Part shown: positions 30,128-36,702 of the stretch, piece after piece | How the letters are laid out: each line of letters starts with the position of its first letter | How positions within the stretch are numbered: the stretch's first letter is position 1 | Source: an uncultured Spirochaetaceae bacterium | GTDB taxonomy: Bacteria; Spirochaetota; Spirochaetia; Treponematales; Treponemataceae | Assembly (NCBI GenBank): GCA_902799665.1 | Contig: CADCBK010000032.1 | Span: 1 to 36,702, forward strand | Length of the DNA stretch: 36,702 nucleotides | Direction of reading: 5' to 3' | Translations under genes and position numbers: made by a program | Notes under the pieces: model-generated | Seen by the model: the letters and a program-made list of their open reading frames with translations, nothing else | Database searches by the model: none | Told to the model about the DNA's origin: nothing

Positions 30128-31264
30128 ATGAAAAATTCACAAAACAATTTGCAAAAACAAAAAGTCACGGATTGGGCGATTTCGGCCGGCCTCTTGGTCT
30201 TTGTCTTTGCCCTGGTTTTTGTCTTGGAGCAAGTCCTTCCAAGAACTTCCATGCTTTTCACTGTGTTAAAGAAGGGCGCGATTTACGCGCTTGTCGCCGT
30301 CTCGATGAATTTGCTGAACGGCTTTACAGGCCTCTTTTCGTTGGGCCAGGCCGGCTTTATGATGATAGGCGCCTACACTTACGCGGTCTTTACGATTCCG
30401 GTCGCCTTGCGCCCCGCGGTTTACCAATACTTTGACGGAGGAGCGATTCAGTTCGCCATTCCGGTCTTTGCCGCGCTCTTGCTTGCCGGCCTTGTCGCGG
30501 CCGCCTTTGCCTTTTTAATCGGCCTTCCTGTCCTTCACTTAAAGAGCGACTACTTGGCCATCGCCACTCTTGGCTTTGCCGAAATCATGCGCGCCCTTTT
30601 CCAGTGGGACAAGCTTGGCGTCATCACAAACGGCTCAAATCTTTTGCGAAAGTATCCTGTCTTCCGCTCGACGCTTTTTCCCTTCTTTGTGTCGGGAATC
30701 TGCATAGCGCTGATAGTTCTTTTGATAAACTCAACTTACGGCCGCGCCTTTAAGGCGATTCGCGACGACGAGGTTGCCGCCGAAGCGATGGGAATCAATC
30801 TTTCAAGCCACAAGCGCCTGGCCTTTACGATTTCATCCTTCTTTGCGGGAATTTCCGGGGCCCTCTTGGCCATGTTCCAGACGACAATCCAGGCCAACCA
30901 ATTCAAGTCGGCGATGACCTACGAGATTTTGCTAATCGTCGTCATCGGCGGAATCGGTTCCGTAAGCGGAAGCGTAATCTCTTCAATGCTTTTTGTCGCT
31001 TGCTCGGAATGGTGGCTTCGCTTTTTGGACAACAACAACTTGATGATAGGCGATTTTCACGTTCCCTTGTTAAAGCCCGGCTTTAGAAAAGTGGTTTTTG
31101 CAGTCGTAATCATGCTTATCGTGATTTTCTGGCAGCGCGGAATCATGGGCGAAAGCGAATTTTCGATCGCGGGCCTTCGCCGCGCCTTTAAGCGCCTTGC
31201 CGGAAAAAAAGCCGCCCGCGCTTCCGGATCGAGCGCCGCCGCTAAGTCAGGAGGCGCCAAATGA
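30128..31264 (+). CDS. livM: Branched-chain amino-acid ABC permease LivM
   Basis: A 378-residue LivM-type permease. The family segments are clear: SMNLLNGFTGLFSLGQAGFM near residue 60, HLKSDYLAIATLGFAEIMR, then AIRDDEVAAEAMGINLSSHK, the contact with LivF/LivG. Hydrophobic helices cover about 15-345. The C-terminus has an Ala/Lys/Ser-rich tail (KAARASGSSAAAKSGG) without obvious function. AAGGTG precedes the ATG, and its stop overlaps livG by 4 bp (ATGA). Confidence 0.9.
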   Translation: MKNSQNNLQKQKVTDWAISAGLLVFVFALVFVLEQVLPRTSMLFTVLKKGAIYALVAVSMNLLNGFTGLFSLGQAGFMMIGAYTYAVFTIPVALRPAVYQYFDGGAIQFAIPVFAALLLAGLVAAAFAFLIGLPVLHLKSDYLAIATLGFAEIMRALFQWDKLGVITNGSNLLRKYPVFRSTLFPFFVSGICIALIVLLINSTYGRAFKAIRDDEVAAEAMGINLSSHKRLAFTISSFFAGISGALLAMFQTTIQANQFKSAMTYEILLIVVIGGIGSVSGSVISSMLFVACSEWWLRFLDNNNLMIGDFHVPLLKPGFRKVVFAVVIMLIVIFWQRGIMGESEFSIAGLRRAFKRLAGKKAARASGSSAAAKSGGAK

Positions 31265-32112
31265 GCGAACAAAGTCAAAACGTCCTGCGCCTTTCGGACA
31301 TAACGATGCAGTTTGGCGGCGTCGTCGCGGTGAACTCGCTTTCGCTTGAAATTGACAAAAACCAAATCGTCTCCCTCATCGGCCCCAACGGCGCGGGCAA
31401 AACGACGGCCTTTAACGTCGTCACCGGCGTTTACGCTCCGACAAACGGCGCGGTCTACTTTAACGGCGAGGAAATCGTCGAAAACCATCCGCGCGGCAAG
31501 ATGAAAAAGCTTTACGCTGGAACCGAACGGGGAAAGTACTCAAAGGTCATCGAGCCGACGCCCGACAAAATCACAAAGCTGGGAATCGCGCGCACTTTCC
31601 AAAACATCCGTCTTTGGAAAAGCCAGAGCGTTTTTGACAACATCCTGATCGCCAAGCACTGCCGCCGCAGCTCAAACTTTTTGACAGCCACCTTCCGCCT
31701 GAACCGCGCGGAAGAAAAGCGCCAGCGCGAGGAAGTTTCGGAACTGTTGAACATATTCGGCCTTTACGGCGTCAAGGACGAGCTTTGCACTTCGCTTCCC
31801 TACGGCCAGCAGCGGCGCCTTGAGATCGCGCGCGCTCTTGCGACAAAGCCCCAGCTTCTTTTGCTTGACGAGCCTGCCGCCGGCATGAACCCGCAGGAAA
31901 CTTTGGAGCTTACCGAATTCATCCAGCAAATCCGCGACGACTTTAGGCTTACGGTCTTTATGATCGAGCACCATATGGATTTGGTAATGAACATTTCAGA
32001 CAGAATCTATGTACTAAATTTTGGCGCTCTTATTTCAAAGGGAACTCCCGCTCAAGTTCAAAACGATCCGGCCGTAATTTCAGCCTATCTTGGAGAGGAC
32101 AAAAATGCTTGA
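31261..32112 (+). CDS. livG: Branched-chain amino-acid ABC ATPase LivG
   Basis: A 283-residue ATPase. Walker A GPNGAGKTT, signature SLPYGQQRRLEIARAL (the LivG form of LSGGQ), Walker B LLLLDEPAAGMNP and H-loop IEHHMDLVM are present, with TFQNIRLWKSQSVFDNILIA typical of LivG. A longer Q-loop side region (ENHPRGKMKKLYAGTERGKY) is slightly expanded. It overlaps livM and livF by a few bases and is therefore coupled. Confidence 0.9.
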   Translation: MSEQSQNVLRLSDITMQFGGVVAVNSLSLEIDKNQIVSLIGPNGAGKTTAFNVVTGVYAPTNGAVYFNGEEIVENHPRGKMKKLYAGTERGKYSKVIEPTPDKITKLGIARTFQNIRLWKSQSVFDNILIAKHCRRSSNFLTATFRLNRAEEKRQREEVSELLNIFGLYGVKDELCTSLPYGQQRRLEIARALATKPQLLLLDEPAAGMNPQETLELTEFIQQIRDDFRLTVFMIEHHMDLVMNISDRIYVLNFGALISKGTPAQVQNDPAVISAYLGEDKNA

Positions 32113-32818
32113 AGTTAAAGATTTGTGCGTTTCTTACGGCGGAATCAAGGCCTTGCGCGGAATCAACATGCAAGTCGCCGACAAAAAAATCGTTTCGCTT
32201 ATTGGAGCCAACGGAGCGGGAAAGTCCACCTTGCTGCGCTCAATCAGCGGCCTTGTCAAAGCGCAAAGCGGCTCGATAAAGTTTGACGGCGAGGAAATCC
32301 TTGGCCAGTCCATCGACAAGATTTGCAAAAAGGGAATCGCACTCGTGCCGGAAGGCCGCCGCGTCTTTACAGACCTTACCGTAGCCGAAAACCTAAAAAT
32401 CGGCGCGTATCTTAGAAACGACAAAGACGGAATAGCGAAAGACCTTGAATGGGTTTACGAGCTTTTTCCGCGCCTAAAGGAGAGAAACTGGCAGTTTGCC
32501 GGAACCCTTAGCGGCGGCGAGCAGCAAATGCTGGCAGTTGGCCGCGCTCTTATGAGCCGCCCAAAGCTTTTGATGATGGACGAGCCTTCTTTGGGACTCG
32601 CGCCCTTAATCGTGCAGCAAATATTCTCGATTATCGAAGAAATCAACAAGAAGGGCGTGACGATTTTGCTGATTGAGCAAAACGCCAACATGGCGCTAAA
32701 GGCCGCCGACACGGCTTACGTTTTGGAAACCGGCGACATCACCCTTAGCGGAAGCGGCGAGTCCCTTTTGGCCGACGAAAAAGTCCGCGAAGCCTACTTG
32801 GGGCGTAAGAAGGACTAA
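32105..32818 (+). CDS. livF: Branched-chain amino-acid ABC ATPase LivF
   Basis: A 237-residue ATPase. Walker A GANGAGKST, the LivF-specific VPEGRRVFTDLTVAENL, signature LSGGEQQMLAVGRALMSRPK, Walker B LLMMDEPSLGLAP and LLIEQNANMAL are all intact. The start is ATG 32105, overlapping the livG stop by 8 bp with GGAGAGG 10 bp upstream. It completes the liv operon; convergent GH5 lies 26 bp beyond. Confidence 0.9.
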   Translation: MLEVKDLCVSYGGIKALRGINMQVADKKIVSLIGANGAGKSTLLRSISGLVKAQSGSIKFDGEEILGQSIDKICKKGIALVPEGRRVFTDLTVAENLKIGAYLRNDKDGIAKDLEWVYELFPRLKERNWQFAGTLSGGEQQMLAVGRALMSRPKLLMMDEPSLGLAPLIVQQIFSIIEEINKKGVTILLIEQNANMALKAADTAYVLETGDITLSGSGESLLADEKVREAYLGRKKD

Positions 32819-32844
32819 GCCGCTCGTATTGCGGCGCGACAATT

Positions 32845-34509
32845 TTATTGGACTATCTTTATGTCTCTAAGCGCGTAGCCTTCCTTTGAACTGTGGTTGT
32901 TGTTTTGGAAGACCAAGGCGTCTATCAGTTTCCAGTCAAACTTTCCTTCTGAATTCTTCCATTGCGTTTTCTCGGTCCAGCCGCCAACATCGTTTAGCGA
33001 CGAGAGCGGAATTGACACTTTATGCCATCGTCCGTCGCTCTTGGCGATGTCTGAGCCCACAATGAACGAAGCGCGCCAAGGAAATATTTTTGACTCCATG
33101 TCTCTAAGGTAAACCGTGATGTCAAACCACTTGTCCAGGCTCTTTACGTAAAATTCAAGCTTGGCGCCGCTGTCCTTAAGGCTTGTAAAGTCGCAGGCTT
33201 CCTTAAACTGAAACAAAAGCTCGTCGTAGGGCTTTAGCTCCTTTAGGCTTATGAACCTTTCGCTTGAGCTTGTGTCCGACGCTGCCAAAGAGCCCTGGAC
33301 GCTCCATGACTGAACTTGTATGTAGCCCGCGCTTCCATCCTTGTAAATGGTCCAGTCTCCGCTTTCTTTCGCGTGGCTGAACCATGTCCCGCTTTTGGCT
33401 CCTTCGGGATACTTGTATCCCATCGCGTCAAGAAGCTGCTTGTTCAAGTCGTCGGGAAAGCGGGATTCATTGGCGGACTTGAAGAGGCCGAACTCTTGGG
33501 TGTAGTCCCAGCTTAGGCGCGCTATGTTCCGCTCGTCCATCCACTTGCATTTTGTCCTGTACCAATTCGCCCTTTCGGCGCTGTCAGCGTAAGTCATCAA
33601 GACTCCAAACTCGTTGCACATAAGCGCCGCGTTCCTCTTGTTGGCGAATTCAACAGCCTTGTCCAAGGGCGCCGAAAGCGTTTTTTCTGACGAGTCCTGC
33701 TCGTAGTTGTCCATCTCCCATTTTTCCGCGTCGGTCGCGTTTGGCGGAAGCGGCGGCATTTTTTCCTTGGAGTAGGGGAAGGGAACCTTCTTTATGCGCT
33801 TGGAGAAAGTCCACGAGGCGCCTTGGTGGGTGAACAAAAATGGCGTGTAGTCGTGAAAGTTGTAAATCAGCTTGTCGTCCTTGTAAAAGGGAAGGCTTAG
33901 CATTGAGTCAAGGGAGTCCCAGTAGCCGCCGCCCACAACGACATAATGCTTTGTGTCAACCGCCCTTATCGCTTCCAAAACCTTTCCTTGTACCTTGCCC
34001 CATTTAGCGATGTCGGCTTTTGTGTTTCCGCTTTCAAAATGCGGCTCGTTCATCACCTCGTAAATCACTTTGTCGCTTCTGGACTTGTAGCGGCCGGCGA
34101 TTTGCGGCCATATTTTAAGCAGAACGTTCTCTATTCTTGGAGGCGTCTGCGAGGCGCCCGAGCAGTCGTTGTGAAAGTCAATGATGACGTAAAGGCCCAG
34201 GTTTTCGCACCAATCGATCGCCCTGTCAAGAATGTCAAAGCACTCTTGGTCAATCAAATAGTCGTTCGCCTTGTCGGCCCAAATGTCAAACCAAACCGGA
34301 ATGCGGACCGCTTCGACGCCTATGCTTTTTAGGTTTTCAAAATCTTTCTTTCCATACAAAAGCGAGTTGAACCTTCCGTATTCCATCCAAACAGGCAGGT
34401 TCACGCCTTTGTTGAAGGGAAGCGTCTTGTTGGCTTTTGGAGCCTTGGCCCAAAGCGTTCCGCAAAAAAGCGCTGACGCTGCGGCGCAGGCCAAAAGAAT
34501 TTTTTTCAT
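32845..34509 (-). CDS. Secreted GH5 family endoglucanase-like enzyme
   Basis: A 554-residue protein. The signal peptide is MKKILLACAAASALFCGTLW ending AKA. The GH5 (beta/alpha)8 catalytic domain spans about 30-370: GVNLPVWMEYGRF, GVEAVRIPVWFDIW, IIDFHND, VIYEVMNEPHF (acid/base Glu155), VVVGGGYWDS and CNEFGV (nucleophile Glu300), then LSWDYTQEFGL. The C-terminal 180 residues (GTWFSHAKESGDWTIYKDGS onward) form a beta-sandwich-like module that may bind carbohydrate. It hydrolyses beta-glucan or mannan; the substrate cannot be fixed. GAGAGG precedes the ATG. Such enzymes point to a plant-fibre-rich habitat such as gut or rumen. Confidence 0.85.
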   Translation of the reverse strand: MKKILLACAAASALFCGTLWAKAPKANKTLPFNKGVNLPVWMEYGRFNSLLYGKKDFENLKSIGVEAVRIPVWFDIWADKANDYLIDQECFDILDRAIDWCENLGLYVIIDFHNDCSGASQTPPRIENVLLKIWPQIAGRYKSRSDKVIYEVMNEPHFESGNTKADIAKWGKVQGKVLEAIRAVDTKHYVVVGGGYWDSLDSMLSLPFYKDDKLIYNFHDYTPFLFTHQGASWTFSKRIKKVPFPYSKEKMPPLPPNATDAEKWEMDNYEQDSSEKTLSAPLDKAVEFANKRNAALMCNEFGVLMTYADSAERANWYRTKCKWMDERNIARLSWDYTQEFGLFKSANESRFPDDLNKQLLDAMGYKYPEGAKSGTWFSHAKESGDWTIYKDGSAGYIQVQSWSVQGSLAASDTSSSERFISLKELKPYDELLFQFKEACDFTSLKDSGAKLEFYVKSLDKWFDITVYLRDMESKIFPWRASFIVGSDIAKSDGRWHKVSIPLSSLNDVGGWTEKTQWKNSEGKFDWKLIDALVFQNNNHSSKEGYALRDIKIVQ

Positions 34510-34625
34510 GAAATAACCTCTCTATTATATAGATTATAACATTATTTCATGTTTTTGGGCGCAAAAAAGTCGTTTTTTTTCCGAAAAAACGAGTTAAAAA
34601 TATGGGCAAAAAAATTAAATTTCGT

Positions 34626-34655
34626 TTGACAAAAACGCGTGACTTGCGTTATAAT
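34626..34655 (+). promoter_or_regulatory. Promoter of the FlaA operon
   Basis: TTGACA (34626-34631), an 18-bp spacer and TATAAT (34650-34655). Treponema flaA genes are known to use sigma-70-type promoters, in contrast to sigma-28 flaB genes, so this fits. Confidence 0.8.
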
Positions 34656-34712
34656 AAAATAATAATATTATTGCGAATAAAAAATTCCGATAAGTAAAAC
34701 AAGGAGTTCTGA

Positions 34713-35492
34713 ATGAAAAAAGGCTTATTTGTCCTTGCCAGTCTGTCTCTCCTTTTGGCCTTCGGCTCTACGGCGTTCGCCCAGCCGAACACTAAAAGCG
34801 TAGTGACAATAACTATCGATAATTTTGACAAAATTGGCAGCCAGGAATTGCCAATGATGGAACACGGAAAGTGGGTCAGGACCAGTTGGGATTGGGCCGT
34901 CCAGGCCAGCCGTTTCGTCACCGAAGGCTATCCGATCAAGCAAACCTTCGAGGCGATACCCAATTCTTTGAAATATCTCCGCACGGAAGAGGACAAGGCC
35001 AATGTCTTGGGACTTAAGACCAAGTTCAACCGCAAGGGCGACAACTGGTTTGAGCTTTATCCCACAAAGGACGACAAGCCCTTTGAGATTCCCCTTGAGG
35101 GAACTGTAACCCACTTTGACTTCTGGGTTTGGGGAGCGCACTACTTGTATTTCTTGGACATGCTCGTTCGCGACGCTGACGGAACCGTCCACATTCTTCC
35201 GGCCGGAAACTTGGCATTTGATGGATGGCGCAACGTCATCGTAAAGGTGCCCGGCTACATTCGCCAGCACTCGCGCCTAAGAAGCGGTCCCGCAAAGATG
35301 ACATTCGTCGGTTTCCGCGTCACGACAGATCCCGCCGAATACGTTGACGACTTTATGGTTTACTTTGACGACCTAAAGTACACTACATACACGCTTTCCA
35401 ACATTTTCGACGGTTACGAGTTGCAGGACGCCGACTTTGGCGACAGCGCCAACGAATCGTCGTCAGGCTCTTCTTCAGGAGATGAAAGATGA
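34713..35492 (+). CDS. flaA: Flagellar filament sheath protein FlaA, first copy
   Basis: A 259-residue exported protein (signal peptide ending GSTAFAQ). The FlaA family is recognisable from FDKIGSQELPMMEHGKWVRT near the start, VTHFDFWVWGAHYLYFLDML and KMTFVGFRVTTDPAEYVDDF with MVYFDDLKY. FlaA sheathes the FlaB core of periplasmic flagella and affects filament stiffness and helicity. The acidic Ser-rich tail (ANESSSGSSSGDER) is an extra. Shine-Dalgarno AAGGAG lies upstream. Its stop overlaps the second flaA by 4 bp. I use the symbol for the family only; the subtype number is uncertain. Confidence 0.85.
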   Translation: MKKGLFVLASLSLLLAFGSTAFAQPNTKSVVTITIDNFDKIGSQELPMMEHGKWVRTSWDWAVQASRFVTEGYPIKQTFEAIPNSLKYLRTEEDKANVLGLKTKFNRKGDNWFELYPTKDDKPFEIPLEGTVTHFDFWVWGAHYLYFLDMLVRDADGTVHILPAGNLAFDGWRNVIVKVPGYIRQHSRLRSGPAKMTFVGFRVTTDPAEYVDDFMVYFDDLKYTTYTLSNIFDGYELQDADFGDSANESSSGSSSGDER

Positions 35493-36220
35493 AAAAATTA
35501 GTTATCACCACATTCGCCCTCGCATTGACAGCCGCCGTGGCTTTTGCCCAGGCCGACAGCCAGGGAAATTCAAGTTTGGCCGATCCCAACCCCAACAATG
35601 TTGGAGCCGACTCGGCCGCCAGCGCCTTGCGCGAAGTTTCTTTGGACAAGTTTGAGCGCGACGGTTCTTGGAACATTCACATTTCTCCGGACGCCGGTTT
35701 GGCCAACCTTCGCTTGTTTGAGGGAAGCCCCGCCGCCAAGCAGCCCCTTGAAGGCGAAGAAGAGCAGACTGACACCCATGCTTTGGGCTGCAAAATCCAG
35801 TTCTTCCGCCGCGGAATCAACTCCATCTATATTACAGCCGTTCGCCCGATTCCGATTGAGGGAATCACAAAGACTGTAAGCGTTTGGATCGCCGGACGCA
35901 ACCAGAATCACGACATTTATCTCTTGGTCCAGGACTATTTTGGACACGACTTTGAGCTCTACCTTGGAAACCTCGGCTTTAGCGGATGGAAGCGTCTTTC
36001 TACAGCGGTTCCGCCGTCAGAGGACGGAGAGCACGGAATCGTCCAGTCAAGCGCCTATCATGGAGACCGACCGGGACTTCGCATTCGCGGCTTTAGAATC
36101 GACTGCAATCCGGTTCTTGCCCGCGGAACATACTTTGTTTACTTTGACGACCTTCGCGCTGTCACCGACCTTTACGACATGGAAAACCGCGACGAAGACG
36201 ACATGGTTGACAACTGGTAA
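35489..36220 (+). CDS. Flagellar filament sheath protein FlaA, second copy
   Basis: A 243-residue exported protein (signal MKKLVITTFALALTAAVAFA). It shares the FlaA fold with the preceding gene: ISPDAGLANLRLFEGSP, TKTVSVWIAGRNQNHDIYLL, FELYLGNLGFSGWKRLS, RIRGFRIDCNP and YFVYFDDLRAVTD. The two FlaA proteins are divergent and appear to be a paralogous pair like FlaA1 and FlaA2 of other treponemes. The overlap ATGA with the first gene ensures coexpression, and they are likely to share the same filament. The acidic end DEDDMVDNW is typical. Confidence 0.85.
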   Translation: MKKLVITTFALALTAAVAFAQADSQGNSSLADPNPNNVGADSAASALREVSLDKFERDGSWNIHISPDAGLANLRLFEGSPAAKQPLEGEEEQTDTHALGCKIQFFRRGINSIYITAVRPIPIEGITKTVSVWIAGRNQNHDIYLLVQDYFGHDFELYLGNLGFSGWKRLSTAVPPSEDGEHGIVQSSAYHGDRPGLRIRGFRIDCNPVLARGTYFVYFDDLRAVTDLYDMENRDEDDMVDNW

Positions 36221-36249
36221 TTCGGCGCGATAATTTTATCCGCGCCGAA
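36221..36249. other. Long hairpin between convergent genes
   Basis: TTCGGCGCG (36221-36229) pairs with CGCGCCGAA (36241-36249), extendable through GATAA/TTATC with one bulge. There is no T-tract on either strand, so it may protect or stop transcripts in a rho-dependent or bidirectional way. Confidence 0.6.
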
Positions 36250-36257
36250 TAACGGCT

Positions 36258-36291
36258 GAGTCAAGGCTTTAAGCGCAGCGTGCCTTGACTC
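36258..36291. terminator. Second hairpin at the 3' end of the minus-strand gene
   Basis: GAGTCAAGGC (36258-36267) and GCCTTGACTC (36282-36291) form a perfect 10-bp stem with a 14-bp loop. It covers the stop codon of the minus-strand gene at 36261. It may act as a terminator, although no T-run follows on either strand. Confidence 0.4.
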
Positions 36292-36701
36292 AAGACGTAC
36301 CAATACCCGCGGCCCTCATGCGGGACGCGCTCAATAAGGCCGGCCTTGCGCAAAATCCATAAAAGGAGGTTTGCGTGGGGCGCGGCCTCTTTTTTTTGTT
36401 CGGCGATAAAGGCGTCTCTAACCGTCGCCGCGCAAAAGGGCAGGGCTAGGCCTTTTGGCAAAAGGCCCAGCCAGTCTTTTTTTCCATTAAGCTTCCAAGT
36501 CGTTCCGATTGTCAAAAGCGCCTTGTCCGTTTTTTGCCAGTCTTTTTTAAAGCGCCGGCGTCCGTTTTTGGCTTGCTGGGGGCTGTCTGTTTTGGCCCGC
36601 TTTTCGACGACTGTGATTTCCGGCAGCAAAACCGAAAGCTTTTTGTCGGTCAAAAGCGGCGCGATTCCCGTAAACTCTTTAAGCTCGGAGTAGAGGCTTT
36701 C
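36261..36701 (-). CDS. Unknown protein, 5'-partial, possible winged helix
   Basis: The minus-strand frame is open to the right edge, so the start lies outside; the first internal start-like codon is TTG at 36653. At least 146 codons are visible, about 130 after that TTG. The C-terminal ANLLLWILRKAGLIERVPHE and GRGYWYVL resemble a winged-helix wing. The basic middle (KNGRRRFKKDWQKTDK) might contact nucleic acid. No family is recognised. It converges on the flaA pair. Confidence 0.5.
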   Translation of the reverse strand, partial: ESLYSELKEFTGIAPLLTDKKLSVLLPEITVVEKRAKTDSPQQAKNGRRRFKKDWQKTDKALLTIGTTWKLNGKKDWLGLLPKGLALPFCAATVRDAFIAEQKKEAAPHANLLLWILRKAGLIERVPHEGRGYWYVLSQGTLRLKP

Positions 36702-36702
36702 T

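Noticed and set aside
34520..34565. Promoter for the GH5 gene on the minus strand
   Set aside because: TATAAT-like words are present, but the best TTGCGC lies 20 bp away; the spacing is unconvincing.

Overview
The window reads as a spirochete chromosome, most likely a host-associated, saccharolytic Treponema. The main evidence is an overlapping pair of FlaA-type flagellar sheath genes (34713-36220), a DUF4954 protein, many Treponema-style lipoproteins, a GH5 endoglucanase and amino-acid scavenging transporters. Most of the window has a moderately GC-rich, GCC/GGC/AAG-biased codon style. Promoters look like ordinary sigma-70 sites (TTGACA/TTGATT, 17 bp, TATAAT/TAAAAT). I saw no tRNA, rRNA or CRISPR array.

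Layout. 1-6050: the 3' part of a 5-formyltetrahydrofolate cyclo-ligase gene, then a run of exported proteins: a small lipoprotein, a beta-barrel-like outer-membrane protein, an S41 (CtpA-like) protease lipoprotein, a C11 (clostripain-like) protease lipoprotein and a small periplasmic protein. 6222-10047: a membrane protein with a C-terminal SARP-like DNA-binding domain, convergent with an M16-like insulinase gene that lacks the HxxEH zinc site and is split by a frame change. 10147-10849: a GNAT acetyltransferase overlapping a 60-residue protein. About 10860-17690: a strongly AT-rich island of short exported hypothetical proteins, with an AbiE-type toxin-antitoxin operon in the middle and several broken genes: a truncated NTF2-fold immunity-like protein, a gene frameshifted by a 26-bp tandem duplication, an orphan C-terminus, and a reading frame interrupted by TAG.

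17705-24010: core-style DNA with DUF4954, a short-chain dehydrogenase, a TPR protein, and a divergent glycosyltransferase 2/PlsC-type acyltransferase pair. 24174-26819: a complete MetNI-Q methionine ABC importer, with metQ on its own promoter. 26840-27979: an FtsH-like AAA+ membrane ATPase without the M41 protease domain. 28066-32818: a complete LivK-H-M-G-F branched-chain amino-acid importer. 32845-34509: the secreted GH5 enzyme. 34713-36220: two FlaA proteins. 36261-36701: a partial unknown gene on the minus strand.

How it fits together: the core flanks describe a motile gut or rumen-type spirochete that exports proteases and a glycanase and imports methionine and branched-chain amino acids. 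The AT-rich island looks acquired and partly decayed, with the style of an immunity-protein cassette maintained or accompanied by AbiE. Notable regulatory structure includes two overlapping divergent promoter pairs, -10 boxes that sit directly against start codons (possible leaderless mRNAs), a repeated GCGCTGATT double motif at fixed distance from two promoters, and an inverted-repeat operator around the AbiE -10 box.
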